From Diospyros lotus (taxonomy: Eukaryota; Streptophyta; Magnoliopsida; Ericales; Ebenaceae): a DNA stretch of 64,000 nt. This document shows, one piece after another, positions 21,530 to 32,722 of this stretch (position 1 is the stretch's first letter; each line of letters starts with the position of its first letter). Where the stretch lies: NCBI RefSeq assembly GCF_014633365.1, contig NW_026267104.1:248001-312000 (forward strand), written 5' to 3'. The notes beneath the pieces were generated by a model that saw nothing but the letters and a program-made list of their open reading frames with translations, had not been told where the DNA came from and ran no database searches. The position numbers and the translations under genes are program-made.

Positions 21530-22229
21530 TACGTCTTTATGCTCAAACGTCTTTATGACTGATAACCAATTTTTAAATTTTGAATACCCGATGAATGCAA
21601 ATTTACTTGTTCTAATGCATATACGTTTTCAAATAAAAAATCAATGCATTCATGTTTCGTATTGCAAACTTAACCAGCTATCAATGCATAACTCCAAAGC
21701 TTTAGGAATAGCGTTATTTAAAACACACATTTTTTTTTTAATAAGAGCAGATAAAGATGATCAATTCACACAAGACTACAAGCAAGTAATAGCAAACTCA
21801 CAGTTAAACATGAACCAGGTAATTCATAACTAGACATTACACCCCTCAACCTGAATTGCAGTAATAAAATAAGGTTATTAGGAATACTTGTAACTCCACA
21901 AGTTCATAGATTTACTGTGAATTACTAAAACTCAAACAAACAAATGAGCATACCATATATATATATATTTATATTTTCACACCACAATAAAAATTTCATG
22001 CAAGTCATAAGATAAACAAAATGCGTCTGAAGAGTACAAAAAATACTCCTTACTCAGCCATCTTATCATAGACTTGCCTAACAACATTTCACAGTTTTTT
22101 TTTAATTAATTAATCTTTTTTTTTTTAGGAACACAACCAAGAAAAATCCTACAAGTTGTAAAATAATTAGATGCGTCTCAAGAGTACAAAAAGTACTCCT
22201 TACTCAGCCATCTTAACAAAGAGCATTCT
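21530..22229. other. AT-rich non-coding stretch with a direct repeat
   Basis: No gene seen. It contains an (AT)n tract (about 21956-21968), T runs, and two near-identical about 55-bp blocks at 22022-22075 and 22171-22225. Each block carries a small dyad, GAGTAC-A(n)-GTACTC (perfect in the second). An 'acacccctcaacctgaattgc' block at 21840 resembles the polypurine-tract side of Athila-type elements. Confidence 0.5.
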
Positions 22230-22860
22230 TTACAGTGGTAAATCTAAATTAATCAGACCCCTTTGGCGCTTGTTATTGATTGCCTTAGACCAATCTATCC
22301 GAGGCTCATGAGGATCGTGCTGTGGAACATAAGCGTGTAATTTCTCTAGCAGCTCCTCAATGGTGGATGCGGAAATGAGAATCTTTCTTGCTAAAAGAGA
22401 AATGAACTTTTGGTCCACAACCTGATCAAGAAAAAAGAGCAACCCATCGAAAAAATGGTTAACATTTAAAAGTCCAATGGGTTTGGTATGGAGATTACTC
22501 TTGGCCCAAGAGATTATACAAAATATTTCTTTAAGTGTTCCAAAACCTCCTGGTAAAGCAATGAAGGCATCTGACTTATAAATCTTACAAGCCATACGCT
22601 CAGACATAGAAGTCGTTTCTATAAGTTGACTGCGTGTAATCTCGAAAATATGTGGTTTAGCCAAAGGGATTGGCATTACACCTACCACATGATTTTCCAA
22701 GATGTGCAGCTTGTGAAACATAACCATTCAATCCCCGATTTCCCCCTTCATATACCAAATTAATTTTTTTCTCTCCTAATTTTTGGCCAAGTTCGCTTGC
22801 TGCAAGTGTGTAACAAATATCACTCCCAAGTTGAGATCCACAAAGTACACATATGGTATT
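22230..22860 (-). pseudogene. Intronless LOG-family copy (cytokinin phosphoribohydrolase)
   Basis: LOG enzymes release active cytokinin bases from their riboside 5'-monophosphates. On the minus strand a 165-codon frame (22727-22230) carries the catalytic PGGFGTLKE motif (family PGGxGTxxE) and the downstream GLLNVNHFFDGLL and IEELLEKL regions, ending with a normal stop. Upstream, in another frame (about 22860-22735), ICVLCGSQLG and INLVYEGGNRGLNG match the family N-terminus. A frameshift near 22690-22735 separates them, a stop lies just before ICVL, and no start ATG is visible. The conserved MxxRKxxM motif is altered to MSERMACKI. Plant LOG genes have several introns and none is seen here, so this is probably a processed retrocopy. 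It lies in the same orientation as the surrounding Athila-type debris. Confidence 0.85.
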
Positions 22861-22862
22861 GA

Positions 22863-23308
22863 TTCAAAGAACTAACTGGCCTTCCATTTACGTTTGTTCC
22901 TTATGTATGCCCTGGAAAGAGGTTTGGCTATCAAAAGTAGCTATACAAAAATTCAACAAGAAATAAATACAAACAAAAATCATGCGTGTGTACAAGTAGT
23001 TGTGATTGTGGCTCACATCTTCCTCTGGTTTTACGTCTAGAAACAGTTTAAACACTTTTTATGAAGTGGGATAGACTTCCCATCCAATTTTCTTATAGAT
23101 TGGCAAACAGGGTCATTTTTAGTCAGATTCCCAAGACTATAGCGTTGGTGGTCACTTATGAACTGGGTCCATAAAGCAAGAAGTTCCCTTACACTATTCC
23201 ACATGGATGTGTCTCAAGAGTCAATTGGATATCATCCAAAGACTCCTTACTCAATCTATCCTTTATGAAACTAATTTTATCTTCTCGATTTACGGACGTA
23301 AACCCCAC
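22863..23308. other. Non-coding flank with a third 'cttactca' repeat
   Basis: No gene. At about 23205-23270 a block 'tgtgtctcaagagtcaattgg...gactccttactca' resembles the two blocks at 22022 and 22171 on the other side of the LOG copy. Confidence 0.4.
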
Positions 23309-23313
23309 AGATT

Positions 23314-25312
23314 TGTTAGTGTAGGTGCTCTAGACCCAATCAGATTGGGCATGTTGTACACTGACAATTGTAATCATGTTATTATTTGAATAAAGAGTTA
23401 TTCAAATTCACAAGAAGTCATTCTATTAGTTTCTTGTTATTATTGTAATAACCGAATGAAACTAGATAGAAGTCCATATGATGTATACTGTGAATAATCT
23501 ATAAAGATGTGAGATGATGCATCACAGTTTATAGATATCATTAAACGTCTCAAGTCGTAGCAATGTCAAGAATGGACATTGACAATTGCGGTAAGACTTG
23601 TATGTGCTATGTTTTTGCTATGTGATAGCAATGGGGGTCTCACACCCATAGGCATGGGGATACCTAGACAAGTACATAGGTGACCAATGTTGGAGAACGT
23701 GTCACTGGACATGACTCGCCATGAGAATCCATTTTGGTTATATGTTGATGAAATTCTCATACGAGATGGGTGTAACTAATCCTTGGACCTGAGGTTGTCA
23801 CGGTCATCTCATAAGAAGACTGGTATGCTTTGACATCGTTTTGATGAGCCTAGACAAAGGCTGCACGTGGGCGATCGTTGGGTATATCATGAGGCTTATG
23901 GAGATGGGTGCATAGCCAAGATGGGACTCGTCTATCCCTTGATAGAGGATGATGTATCTAAGGCGCCTTCGGTGGATATTCACTTTAAATCCATGGCCAT
24001 GGTGAAAGAGATCAATAAGGAGTTATTGATTCACTTTCTATTAAGTGAAGATATCCGAAAGATCGAAGAAAACTCATGTGATCATTATCAAGCAACACAT
24101 CGCCATACTTGAGATCACATAAGATGCATTGACGAGAGGATCGTATTACACGGTAACCATGCTCGTGAAAGGTTATTTGCGGATTATGAATCCTTCTGAA
24201 TAATTGGGTAGGCATAATGCCTTGCTAGAGGCCAATCTTGTCTTATGTGTTCATACCGACACATTGCTAACATATTCGGAAGCCTAATGAGTCATACGCA
24301 ATAGGCACGGTCCCTGGCTTAAACCAGGAGAGTGGACGTATGGTTAAGTGGGACACTTCGGCAAGAAGTTGTGCCGTCGTAGGTTCTCACGGGAAAAGAA
24401 CAAATAGACGTAATGACGTCGATATGACGAGGAGTCGTCATAATGGAAAGAGTTTCCTAAAAATGGCATTTGATTAAATTAGGAAGGAGTTTCGAATTTA
24501 ATGATTTTCTATTTGTTGGAGTGGCAAATAGGAAATAAAATATTTTTGGGCTTAAGTTAATATTTGGACTAAATTAGATTTGGGTCAAATATTAAATTAA
24601 ATATTATATTTGGACTAAATTGGATTTGGGCCAAATATTAAAATAAATATTATATTTGGACTAAATTAGATTTGGGCCAAATATTAAATATTATATTTGG
24701 ACCAAATTAGATTTGAGCCAAATATTAAATAAAATATGTTTGGGCTTGAATTAGATTTGGGCCATAATATTTTATTTAACCTATAAAAGGATTGGGCCAT
24801 TTAATTATATTTCTAGTTGGACTAGAATAAGCCCACTTATGATTCTAATTAAATTAGAATTAATGGGCTAGCCCAATCCATTAGGGTTTTAGAAACCCTA
24901 GGATATTTCATTATAAATATCCTTTTATAGGTTGCCCATTAGAGTGGTGATTTTTGGTGTCGTTTTTCAAGAGTTGAAAAACGCATTGCCGTTCACTCTT
25001 CCCCGTTTCTTTTGGCATCGATTTGAAACGTGGGTGTTCTTTTACCGTCCATATACAAGCCGCGCAAAGGAGAAGGAGCTAGCACTCCTATTCCGCTCTC
25101 CTTGCCAACGGACGCGTGCCGCGTATCACGAGTTAGAGGCCGGACGCTTGGACGGCTCGAATCTGCGAACGACTCGATAATCTAAAGGTTAGATTTATTT
25201 ATTTGTTTGTGAATGATTTGATTTCGACGTTGATCCAATCGCCGGGATCGGGGTAAGGTTCAAAATTTTTGAACTACGCTGCTTGCCCCGTAGCGATCTT
25301 GCTTTACTTTCA
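23314..25312 (+). mobile_element. Solo LTR, family 'TGTTAGTG' (copy B)
   Basis: Begins TGTTAGTGTAGG and ends TTTACTTTCA, with a perfect 5-bp duplication AGATT at 23309-23313 and 25313-25317. It is 1999 bp and keeps canonical TG...CA ends, so it is the best copy for defining the family. A TATA box (TATAAATA) lies at 24912-24919. The 82-codon frame at 24932-25180, similar in copy C, opens with TTG and has no ATG, so it is not called a gene. Confidence 0.9.
24912..24919 (+). promoter_or_regulatory. TATA box in solo LTR copy B
   Basis: TATAAATA about 400 bp from the LTR 3' end, in the orientation of the LTR. The counterpart is conserved in copies A and C on the minus strand. Confidence 0.6.
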
Positions 25313-25378
25313 AGATTTGCATCGTGTGTTACAGGTCCATCGAGCACATTTGTGACAACCATTCACTCTTTTCGCTCT

Positions 25379-25606
25379 TCATTTCATCGTAAAACTACTC
25401 TTCCCTAAGCCTGAAAAGTGCTTAAAATTAGGTGAAGTTTCGCTAGCTAATCGAACTTTTGCTTCGATCAGCCAACGAATATCTTTAGGGATGTTATTAT
25501 GCATCAACAGTCTAAGTCTTTCACACCTAGCAGGATAAATTTTTTTCAAATCATTCTGCGGGAGAGGTGGATAATACTTGCGGATTTTTGAGAGCTGAAG
25601 ATCCAT
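25379..25606 (-). CDS. Unrecognised 75-residue ORF
   Basis: The ATG at 25606 opens a basic, Leu/Arg/Lys-rich frame with a YYPPLPQNDLKKIY segment. I do not recognise it. No promoter or partner is evident, and it lies in Athila-type debris downstream of a solo LTR. It could be a scrap of a retroelement ORF or a chance frame. Confidence 0.2.
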   Translation of the reverse strand: MDLQLSKIRKYYPPLPQNDLKKIYPARCERLRLLMHNNIPKDIRWLIEAKVRLASETSPNFKHFSGLGKSSFTMK

Positions 25607-26283
25607 TTTTTTTTTTTTTTTAGAAGACAACTATAATAAGAAGAAAGTAAAGAATTATGAATCTTACAAAAGGGATGAGAGTATCTAATCGAAGAAAACA
25701 CAAAGGAGAGAAGATTGAGCTTAAGAAATGTGGCTTGCCTCTTACAAATATGGAGTCTCTTATAGAGTAATGAGCATCAGTATTCTACACTCGGCTCGAG
25801 GCATGCCATAATTACACCGTCAGGCTTAGCGTCGTCTAGCGTCTCATTTTTCAACATTTGGTAATGTGCCTATTTCTTTATAGGGTAATGTGATTGCACT
25901 GCTTAGGAAAAGTGGCTACCACCAGAGTCAATTCTCTCTCCCTCAATTTTTTTTAATTTTAATTTTATTTATTTATTTATTGTTATTATTATTATTTTTG
26001 GTTAAATTTTTTTGGAGCCCAATAAAATCATATATACCACACAAGACAATATTATCAAGTCAAATAAAATTATTTGCACAATGGATCAATTTCAAACACC
26101 AATAAATCAATTCTTAAGTACACCTTACCCCCTAACTTGAATTGCGCATTGTCCTCAATCGGCAATAAAAGGATAGAAGATAGGCATACCTAGCAGTCTT
26201 CAATGCATGAACTCATATGCAAAAAATTTATTTAGATTGCACACAGAGAAACACTATTTGAGTCAAAGTTAATTAAGTAATGC
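25607..26283. other. Athila-type debris with a polypurine-like tract
   Basis: No gene seen. At about 26119-26145 'caccttaccccctaacttgaattgc' parallels the polypurine-tract side of the Athila-type element (caccccccaacttaaacattgc), followed by a similar 'ttgtcctcaat' context. It suggests a second, diverged minus-strand Athila-type element whose 3' LTR lay to the left. An ATT/TTTA-rich run lies at 25945-25995. Confidence 0.4.
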
Positions 26284-26462
26284 TGTAAGCACCTTAGGCG
26301 AATCCCACATCGGCCATGCAAAGGGGGGAACTGGGCATATAAGTGCAGAGGGTGTTTTACATAGTGGCGCGCATTTTGGGATTAAATCCCAAAGCGACAA
26401 AACCGGGGATTGGTTGCGATCTGAACTGAACAATACGTTGTTATGTGGACCCGGCCGTTACA
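26284..26462 (+). mobile_element. Putative short 5' LTR of a plus-strand chromovirus
   Basis: TGTAAGCACC...GGCCGTTACA, 179 bp, ends just before a primer-binding site. It contains 'gaatcccacatcgg' and a TATA-like 'gcatataag', features of short chromovirus LTRs. The left boundary rests only on the TG terminus because the 3' LTR is lost, so the LTR could be longer. Confidence 0.5.
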
Positions 26463-26465
26463 GAA

Positions 26466-26477
26466 TGGTATCAGAGC
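26466..26477 (+). other. Primer-binding site, initiator tRNA-Met
   Basis: TGGTATCAGAGC, complementary to the 3' end of plant initiator tRNA-Met, three bases after the LTR end. The same site recurs at 51572 and 58220. Confidence 0.85.
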
Positions 26478-26601
26478 AGTGTTTTGAGGAGTCTCCAGTA
26501 CACACACATAGGATATTGGGTAGAGTTAGGACTTGAGTCTGTCAGTCAAGATAAGTTAGCCAAATTAACAATATTCTAACCCTAAGAGGTGATGCAGGAA
26601 G

Positions 26602-28804
26602 ATGAGTAATAGAGGTGGACGACCCCATACTCGCAGTTAGGTCTGCTTTTATTCCAGTATCCATGCCTGGCTCACCAGGGGAGTCTGGCAGTGACTTACG
26701 ACAGGAGATGATCGAGATGCGAAGTATGATAGTAGGCTTGATGAGGGTGGTTGATACCCTTGCTACTAATCAGGTGAGGCAACCACAAGTACCACAAGAA
26801 GTAGGAGGTAGTGGAGGCAATCCACCAGTCGCTCCAACAGTTCCGGTTGTAGAGATATATACCGGGAGCCAATTATTAAAAGATTTTATAACCTTTCGAC
26901 CACCAGCATTCCATGGAGGCACAGATACCGTAGCGACAGAGAATTGGATGCTATCGATAGAGAAGCATCTCAAATCTATTGGTTGTACAGACGACCGATG
27001 AGTGCGACTTAGCACATTCCTGTTTAGAGGCGATGTTGAGAGATGGTGGGAGACTGCTAGCCAGAGGTTTGGGAATCGAGAACCCACATGGATTGAGTTT
27101 CAGCAAGTCTTCAATGATGCTTATTGTCCATCATGGGTCAAGGAGCAGAAAGTCTACGAGTTTATCGAATTGGTGCAAGGTACCAAGATAGTGGCCCAGT
27201 ATGAGTGATCGAGGCTGTCGAACCGACCAGATTAATGTATGTATTAGGACTGGTTTGCAGCTAGGATGCTCCCCAGGTCGTCTCCTAACGAACTGTCAAC
27301 GAACTATCAAAACAAGATTAAACGAGGGGGGTTGTGATGAAAACCGAACTTAAAAACGCTCAAGAATGAAACAAAGATGAATTCTCGACCAACTAAAACG
27401 TAACCCGCTACAAACCCTACCTCCTTACCACGGTAATCCCCGTCTCACTTATGAAAATAATCTGTTTGGTTTGATTTTACTCTTCTACAACCGTAAAAGA
27501 TTAAATCAAAACGAGCAATCGCTCATACAATTTATAATATACCGTTTCTTTCTAATCAAAGCCTCAACCGAGCACGTCAATTAAACCCATCCAAAGATCA
27601 TGCATGCATTCACACAACCGCGTAAAAGAAACATACATAAACTTAGAGAAGGAAAAGAAACAAAATCATTAATAAAAACATGAGAATCGAGTTCCAAACC
27701 AGATTCGACTACATGACCGAGACTCAAACCGGGCAAGGGGTACGGGAATGTAGCAGATTACAAGCGAATTAGCCTTCCATATCTTCTAGGTTGAAATCGT
27801 GAGAATCCTCCAAAATCGGCCACCCTAATGCCTCTTAGCTAGCTCTTATTTATAGGGTTTTGGAAAAGAAAAACCTAGGCTAAATGGGTTTAGGATTTTT
27901 TTTAATACATATGGCCCATAATTTAATTAATTAAAAGGGCCCAATGGATTCTAAATTTGCCCATAACCCATAATGAAGTATGGTTGCCTCTTTCAGACTC
28001 AATGTCCGTCCACCTTGCGAAGCCCACTTGTGCCTTTATTGAAATAGCTCAAATCTGCGGCCCAAATCTGCCAAATAAGAATAAAAATAGTGTGAAGCCC
28101 AATAAAATAAAATAAACACAAGACAAATGAAATAACCTAAATAGAGTGCAATGAAGATGGAATAAGAAGGATAAATAATATAAAATATGCACACCATCAA
28201 TGAGACAGAGTTTACAGCCTTGTCTCGATACGCCCCGAAATTGGTGTCAACTGAAGTAAAGAAGGCTGCTAAATTTCAGTAAGGATTACGTGTTGATATT
28301 CGTCATGCTTTTGGAGGAGCTCTAAGCAAGGATTATGCTATGGTAGTCCAACGGGCATATACTATCGAGCGAGATCGCAACGAGTGGAGAGCAACACAAG
28401 CAGCCAAAAAGGGAGCAAATACATCTCAGGGTTCATCCAACAATAAGAAGAGGAAGTGGACAAGCGGACCAGGAAATAATACAAAGAATAAACCAAAGTG
28501 TAATCCATGTGGCAAGAAGCACGGAGAACCATGTATAGCTAGACAAAATGTCTGTTTCAAGTGTGGTCAAGAAGGGCATAAGAAGAATAATTGTCTAAGG
28601 AATCAAGCAGCGCTCCTAGCACCAGAGGTAACCTGTTTCAAATGCAGTAAAAAAGGACACAAAGCTAACAGGTGTACACAACTGCCTCAGAATAGAGGCC
28701 AGCAGGCGAATCAGAGGCCACCAACAGTTAGAGGGCTAGGAGGAGCACCCATACCAGCACAACCAATGGCACAACATCCACCTCCCATGGAGAGACAAGT
28801 GTAG
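26602..28804 (+). pseudogene. Chromovirus gag, interrupted and decayed
   Basis: Starts at an ATG (26602) followed by a frame change into the 128-codon frame from 26615. A TGA at 26999-27001 interrupts the frame, and the capsid region continues in frame (FLFRGDVERWWETA). At 27206 a solo LTR splits the gene. The frame resumes at 28205 (TEFTALSRYAPKL) and reaches two good CCHC knuckles (CFKCGQEGHKKNNC and CFKCSKKGHKANRC) preceded by a partial CNPC...HGEPC, at about 28500-28680. A further stop sits near 28279. The order matches Tekay/Del-type gag. Confidence 0.85.
27206..28199 (-). mobile_element. Solo LTR, Athila/Tat-like, inside gag
   Basis: 994 bp with TG...CA ends and a perfect 5-bp duplication ATGAG at 27201-27205 and 28200-28204. 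The gag reading frame is continuous if it is removed. A minus-strand TATA box (CTATAAATAA) at 27845-27854 gives the orientation. The minus-strand start TGATGGTG resembles the Athila LTR start TGATTGATG. No coding region. Confidence 0.88.
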
Positions 28805-31800
28805 GGTAGGGTCTATGCTCTCACCATAGCGGATGCAGAGCAAGACGATGGTACTATCCAAAGTATTCTATCTTTATATGGTCATGATGTGCATGCATTA
28901 TTTGATGCCGGTTCTACACATTCTTTTATTACACTGTGCACAGTATGTTATGTTCCCCATTCCTGGATTTCTTTGCCATACCATTTGATTGTGTCTACAC
29001 CAGGGAGATAAGATTATGGTGGCAAGAGAAATGTTTGAGAATTGTGTGATCGAGGTACATGATAAGAAACTATTAGGAGACTTGGTGATTCTCGATGTTA
29101 AGGATTTTGATCTGATCCTTGGCATGGATTGATTATCACGACATTATGCAAAAGTTGATTGTCAGCGGAAGATTATTGACTTTGAACTACCTCAACAGCC
29201 GATTCTTATTTATAGAGGAGTCAAGCCTATGTCTACAATTCCTATGATCTCAGTGATGAAAGTCGAGAAGCTGATATGTGATAGATGTGAAGCTTACTTA
29301 GCTTTTGTGACCACCGACGAGGGAAGCAAGGGGAAATTATCCGAGGTGCCAGTAGTACATGATTTTCCAGATGTATTCCCTGAAGAGCTACCAGGATTAG
29401 CTCCCCAAAGAGGAGCGGAGTTTACTATTGAGTTATTTCCTGGTACACAACCTATTTCTAAGGCTCCATATCTAATGACACCTAATGAATTAAAAGCGTT
29501 GAAGGCCCAGTTAGAAGAATTAATACAGAAGGGTTTTATTCGACCCAATTCATCCCCGTGGGGTGCACCAGTATTATTCGTGAGGAAGAAAGATGGATCT
29601 TTGAGGCTATGTATTGATTATTGCCAATTGAACCAAGTGACAGTGAAGAATAAATATCCCTTACCCCGAGTGGATGACTTGCTAGATTAGTTGCGAGGAG
29701 CTAGGATATTCTCAAAGATAGACTTAAGATCAGGTTACCATCAAGTACGAGTTAGAGATGATGATATATAGAAGACCGCTTTTAAGACTCGCTATGAACA
29801 CTATGAATTCATGGTGATGCCATTTGGGCTGACGAATGCCCCAGCTGTTTTCATGGATTTGATGAATCGAGTTCTACGTGAGTACCTAGATCACTTCATT
29901 ATTGTCTTCATCGACGATATTCTAGTTTACTCACCTAATGTGGGGGAGCATATGGAGCATCTTACTCTAGTATTGTAAAGGCTTAGAGAAGAGAAACTAT
30001 ATGCCAAGTTCAGCAAGTGAGAGTTTTAGTTCACTCAGATTGGATTTCTAGGTCATGTGGTGTCTGGAGATGGTATTTCAGTGGATCCAGACAACACTAA
30101 AGCAGTTATGGATTGGCCGAGGCCGACAACAGTGATAGAGATACGTAGTTTTTTAGGTCTTGCAGGCTATTATAGGCAATTCATTAAGGGGTTTGCTCGT
30201 TTATCTTCCCCTATGACCAAGCTGACAAGAAAATGAGAGAAGTTTGAATGGAATGACGCGTGTGAACGTGCTTTCCAAGAATTAAAGTTGAAGTTGACTA
30301 CCGCACCAGTTTTTGCAATTCCAAGAAGTGGAGAGAAATATTCCATTTACAGTGATGCATCTCATTTAGGTTTGGGTTGTGTATTGATCCAAGAGGGTCG
30401 AGTTAATGCTTATGCATCTAGACAATTGAAGAAACACGAAGTTAACTACCCTACTCATGATTTGGAGTTGGCAGCGGTAGTGTTTGCATTGAAGATATGG
30501 CGACACTATTTATATGGTGAGAAAGTTGAAATTTATACAGATCATAAGAGCCTACATTATTTTCTATTCCAGAAAGAATTGAACATGAGGCAAAGACATT
30601 GGGTCGAGTTATTTAAAGACTTTGATTGTGAGATTCTATACCATCCAAGAAAGGCTAATGTAGTAGCCAATGCTTTGAGTCGGCGAGGAGCTTCTATGGC
30701 TACGATGATGATTCAAGAATGGAGGTTATTGAAGCAATTGAGTGCTCTATCTATTTCAGCACCAGAAGATAGATCAGTGGTGAGTTGTGCCTACATGAGA
30801 ATACAACTCGAGTTATTTGATTTACTCAAGACACTGTTGGAAATGTATGCCCTAAAGACACGTTTTGTTTAATTTATGGTAATGATGTTCCTTTTATTCA
30901 GTTTATGGCACATATATTATTTGCATTTAATTGTTGGAAAGGTGTCCATGCTATTAAGTAAGTGATTCATGTGATGGGTCGTTCTTCACAGTTAGGCATG
31001 AATCATGGGTACTTAATAAGCAAGAAAATATAACTCTTGATCTTTTGATAGAACTGGACATTCTATCATGATAAGATCATTGTGCAATAGATCCTAATGG
31101 AGGATGGCTTGCCTTAGCCAGTAAACAGTCCGTTTACTCTAATTGTACAAGCGCATTTGGAATGCGTAGAGTGGACCTGTGATAGAAGCTAATGACAAAG
31201 TACTAATTATCATGGAGCTAGTCTATCACTGCTACTACGTGGACGAGTACTCTAATACTTGAGTATTAGTTGGTGGTCTGGTGAACCTAGAGCTATATTC
31301 TTAGATTCATTGTAGGTGAGGTCTATCAAAGATCAATATCCTTTTGAGTTGGGAGTATGGTTTCTAATTAGCTAAGACAGACTAATACAAGATAGTTTCT
31401 GTGATTCACCCCCTTGTGATTGTCCAAGAATAATCGAATAATCCAGGGCCCTGGGAACGTGACTTATGAGTGTGTGCTTCTGGGTAGCTCCCAATGATAA
31501 GCAAGTACATTCGAGTAGTCACGGATTATTGGACTAGTGATCTAAGGATGGTAGAAGTCATTTAGAAAGGTGTTAGTACATTATTCCTTTCTGAATGATG
31601 GGTGTTACACAGAGGGGTATTTTCGTCATTACACTAGTAGGTCAAAGACATGGCATATGCAAAATTATTCGTGGGGTCAGTGTTACCATATGGTGATAGT
31701 TGGAACACTTAGAATGACAAAATATAGCTACTAGGTAGCAGGGATATTTTGGTCATTTTAGTAGCCGTGAATAATTTGTCTTTTGGTCCCCGGGGTAGCT

Positions 31801-32392
31801 CGATGTAACTCATGTATTTTTAATACATTTGGCTTGTTGGATGAATTACATTAAGAGAGAATTATTTTATTTAGAATGGTCCATTGGGCTAAAATAAAAT
31901 AATAGTTCATAAGGGTTTTAATTAATTAATTGGGCTAACCCAATTAGGAAATTAATTAAAAGATTTGGCCCATTAGGGTTTGGCCCACTAGGGTTTTAAC
32001 CCTAGGGTTCTCCCTATATATATCTCTCTTTAGTTGTTTTTTAATCCAAGTCGTTTTTCATTCTTCTTCACCGAAGAGAGGCCACGAGTTCGAGTCATAC
32101 TCCGGAAGACCGAAAGGGGGCGTTTGTGTTCTGATGCGACGGAGCCGAAGGCTAGCAGGGCAGCCGTCGTCTCCTCCACACGAAGAAGCACCCATCGCTC
32201 CATTCCGTCCGGTAATCCGCCGAAAAAGTAAGTCTCCTAGACTCTAACCAATACGAGGATCGTTTTATTTTTAAAACGCTTCCGTTGCATGCTTTTGATC
32301 CTCGTTCATGATCCTTCAGACACAACAATCGAAAGATGAGAAGTAGGCACAGATATTAGCAGACATAGAGAAATTTTCTCCTTTAGGATATT
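28805..32392 (+). pseudogene. Chromovirus pol (PR-RT-RH), many stops, truncated
   Basis: Protease ALFDAGSTHSF near 28895-28930. Reverse transcriptase from about 29330: [12 protein letters not shown], then [10 protein letters not shown], then FGLTNAP and FIDDILVYS near 29905-29935. RNase [10 protein letters not shown] near 30350, [10 protein letters not shown] near 30535, then [10 protein letters not shown] near 30655. In-frame stops lie at about 29688, 29769, 29976, 30018, 30027 and 30235. A solo Copia-type LTR (30835-32318) splits it, and the frame resumes for about 70 bases before a chromovirus LTR fragment ends it at 32392. Integrase and 3' LTR are missing. Residues resemble Tekay/Del pol. 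Confidence 0.9.
30835..32318 (+). mobile_element. Solo LTR, Angela/BARE-like Copia
   Basis: 1484 bp, TGTTGGAAATGTATGCCC...CCTTCA, with a perfect 5-bp duplication GACAC at 30830-30834 and 32319-32323. The start resembles the TGTTGGAAATATGCCCTAGAG start of Angela/BARE Copia LTRs. A TATATATA box lies near 32015. A close inverted copy is at 43105-44607. It sits inside the chromovirus pol, so it is younger than that element. Confidence 0.9.
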
Positions 32393-32474
32393 GTAACGCC
32401 CCGTTCCCACTTACGGGTGCCACTCATGAACAATTACCTTAATTTCCCACCACGCCCGGCCTTTGGTGAAGGGT
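32393..32474 (-). mobile_element. 82-bp end of a chromovirus LTR (outer layer)
   Basis: Begins TGTAACGCCCCGTTCCCAC, the inverted 3' end of a chromovirus LTR, and breaks at 'tttggtgaaggg' where a related LTR starts. The interrupted text matches the 'acccttcactaaaggccggg' segment at 45955-45980. The remainder is not found on the far side. Confidence 0.65.
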
Positions 32475-32722
32475 GTAACGACGTGCTCCCACTTACGGAT
32501 GCCACTGGTAAATAATCTACCGAATTACTCACCCGACGAACCACAACTGAAAGGTTGGACTATGTTTCAACAGGAAACACACTAGGTGGGAATTGGTCTT
32601 CGTCCTTCCCTTCGCTCCACTCAGGAATCGGTCCCAACTCAAACAAGGAAACACAGCGGACCGAGACCCGAAACCCGAGTGAGCTTCACCTCTCTTCAAC
32701 TCGCCTCATAGCAAGCCAAAGG

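Noticed and set aside
24932..25180. 82-codon frame conserved between LTR copies B and C
   Set aside because: Opens with TTG and has no ATG; similarity is that of the LTR DNA as a whole, and copy A does not keep it.
32034..32231. 65-codon frame shared by both Copia-type LTRs
   Set aside because: TTG start in both, no ATG, diverges in frame; a leader sequence rather than a gene.
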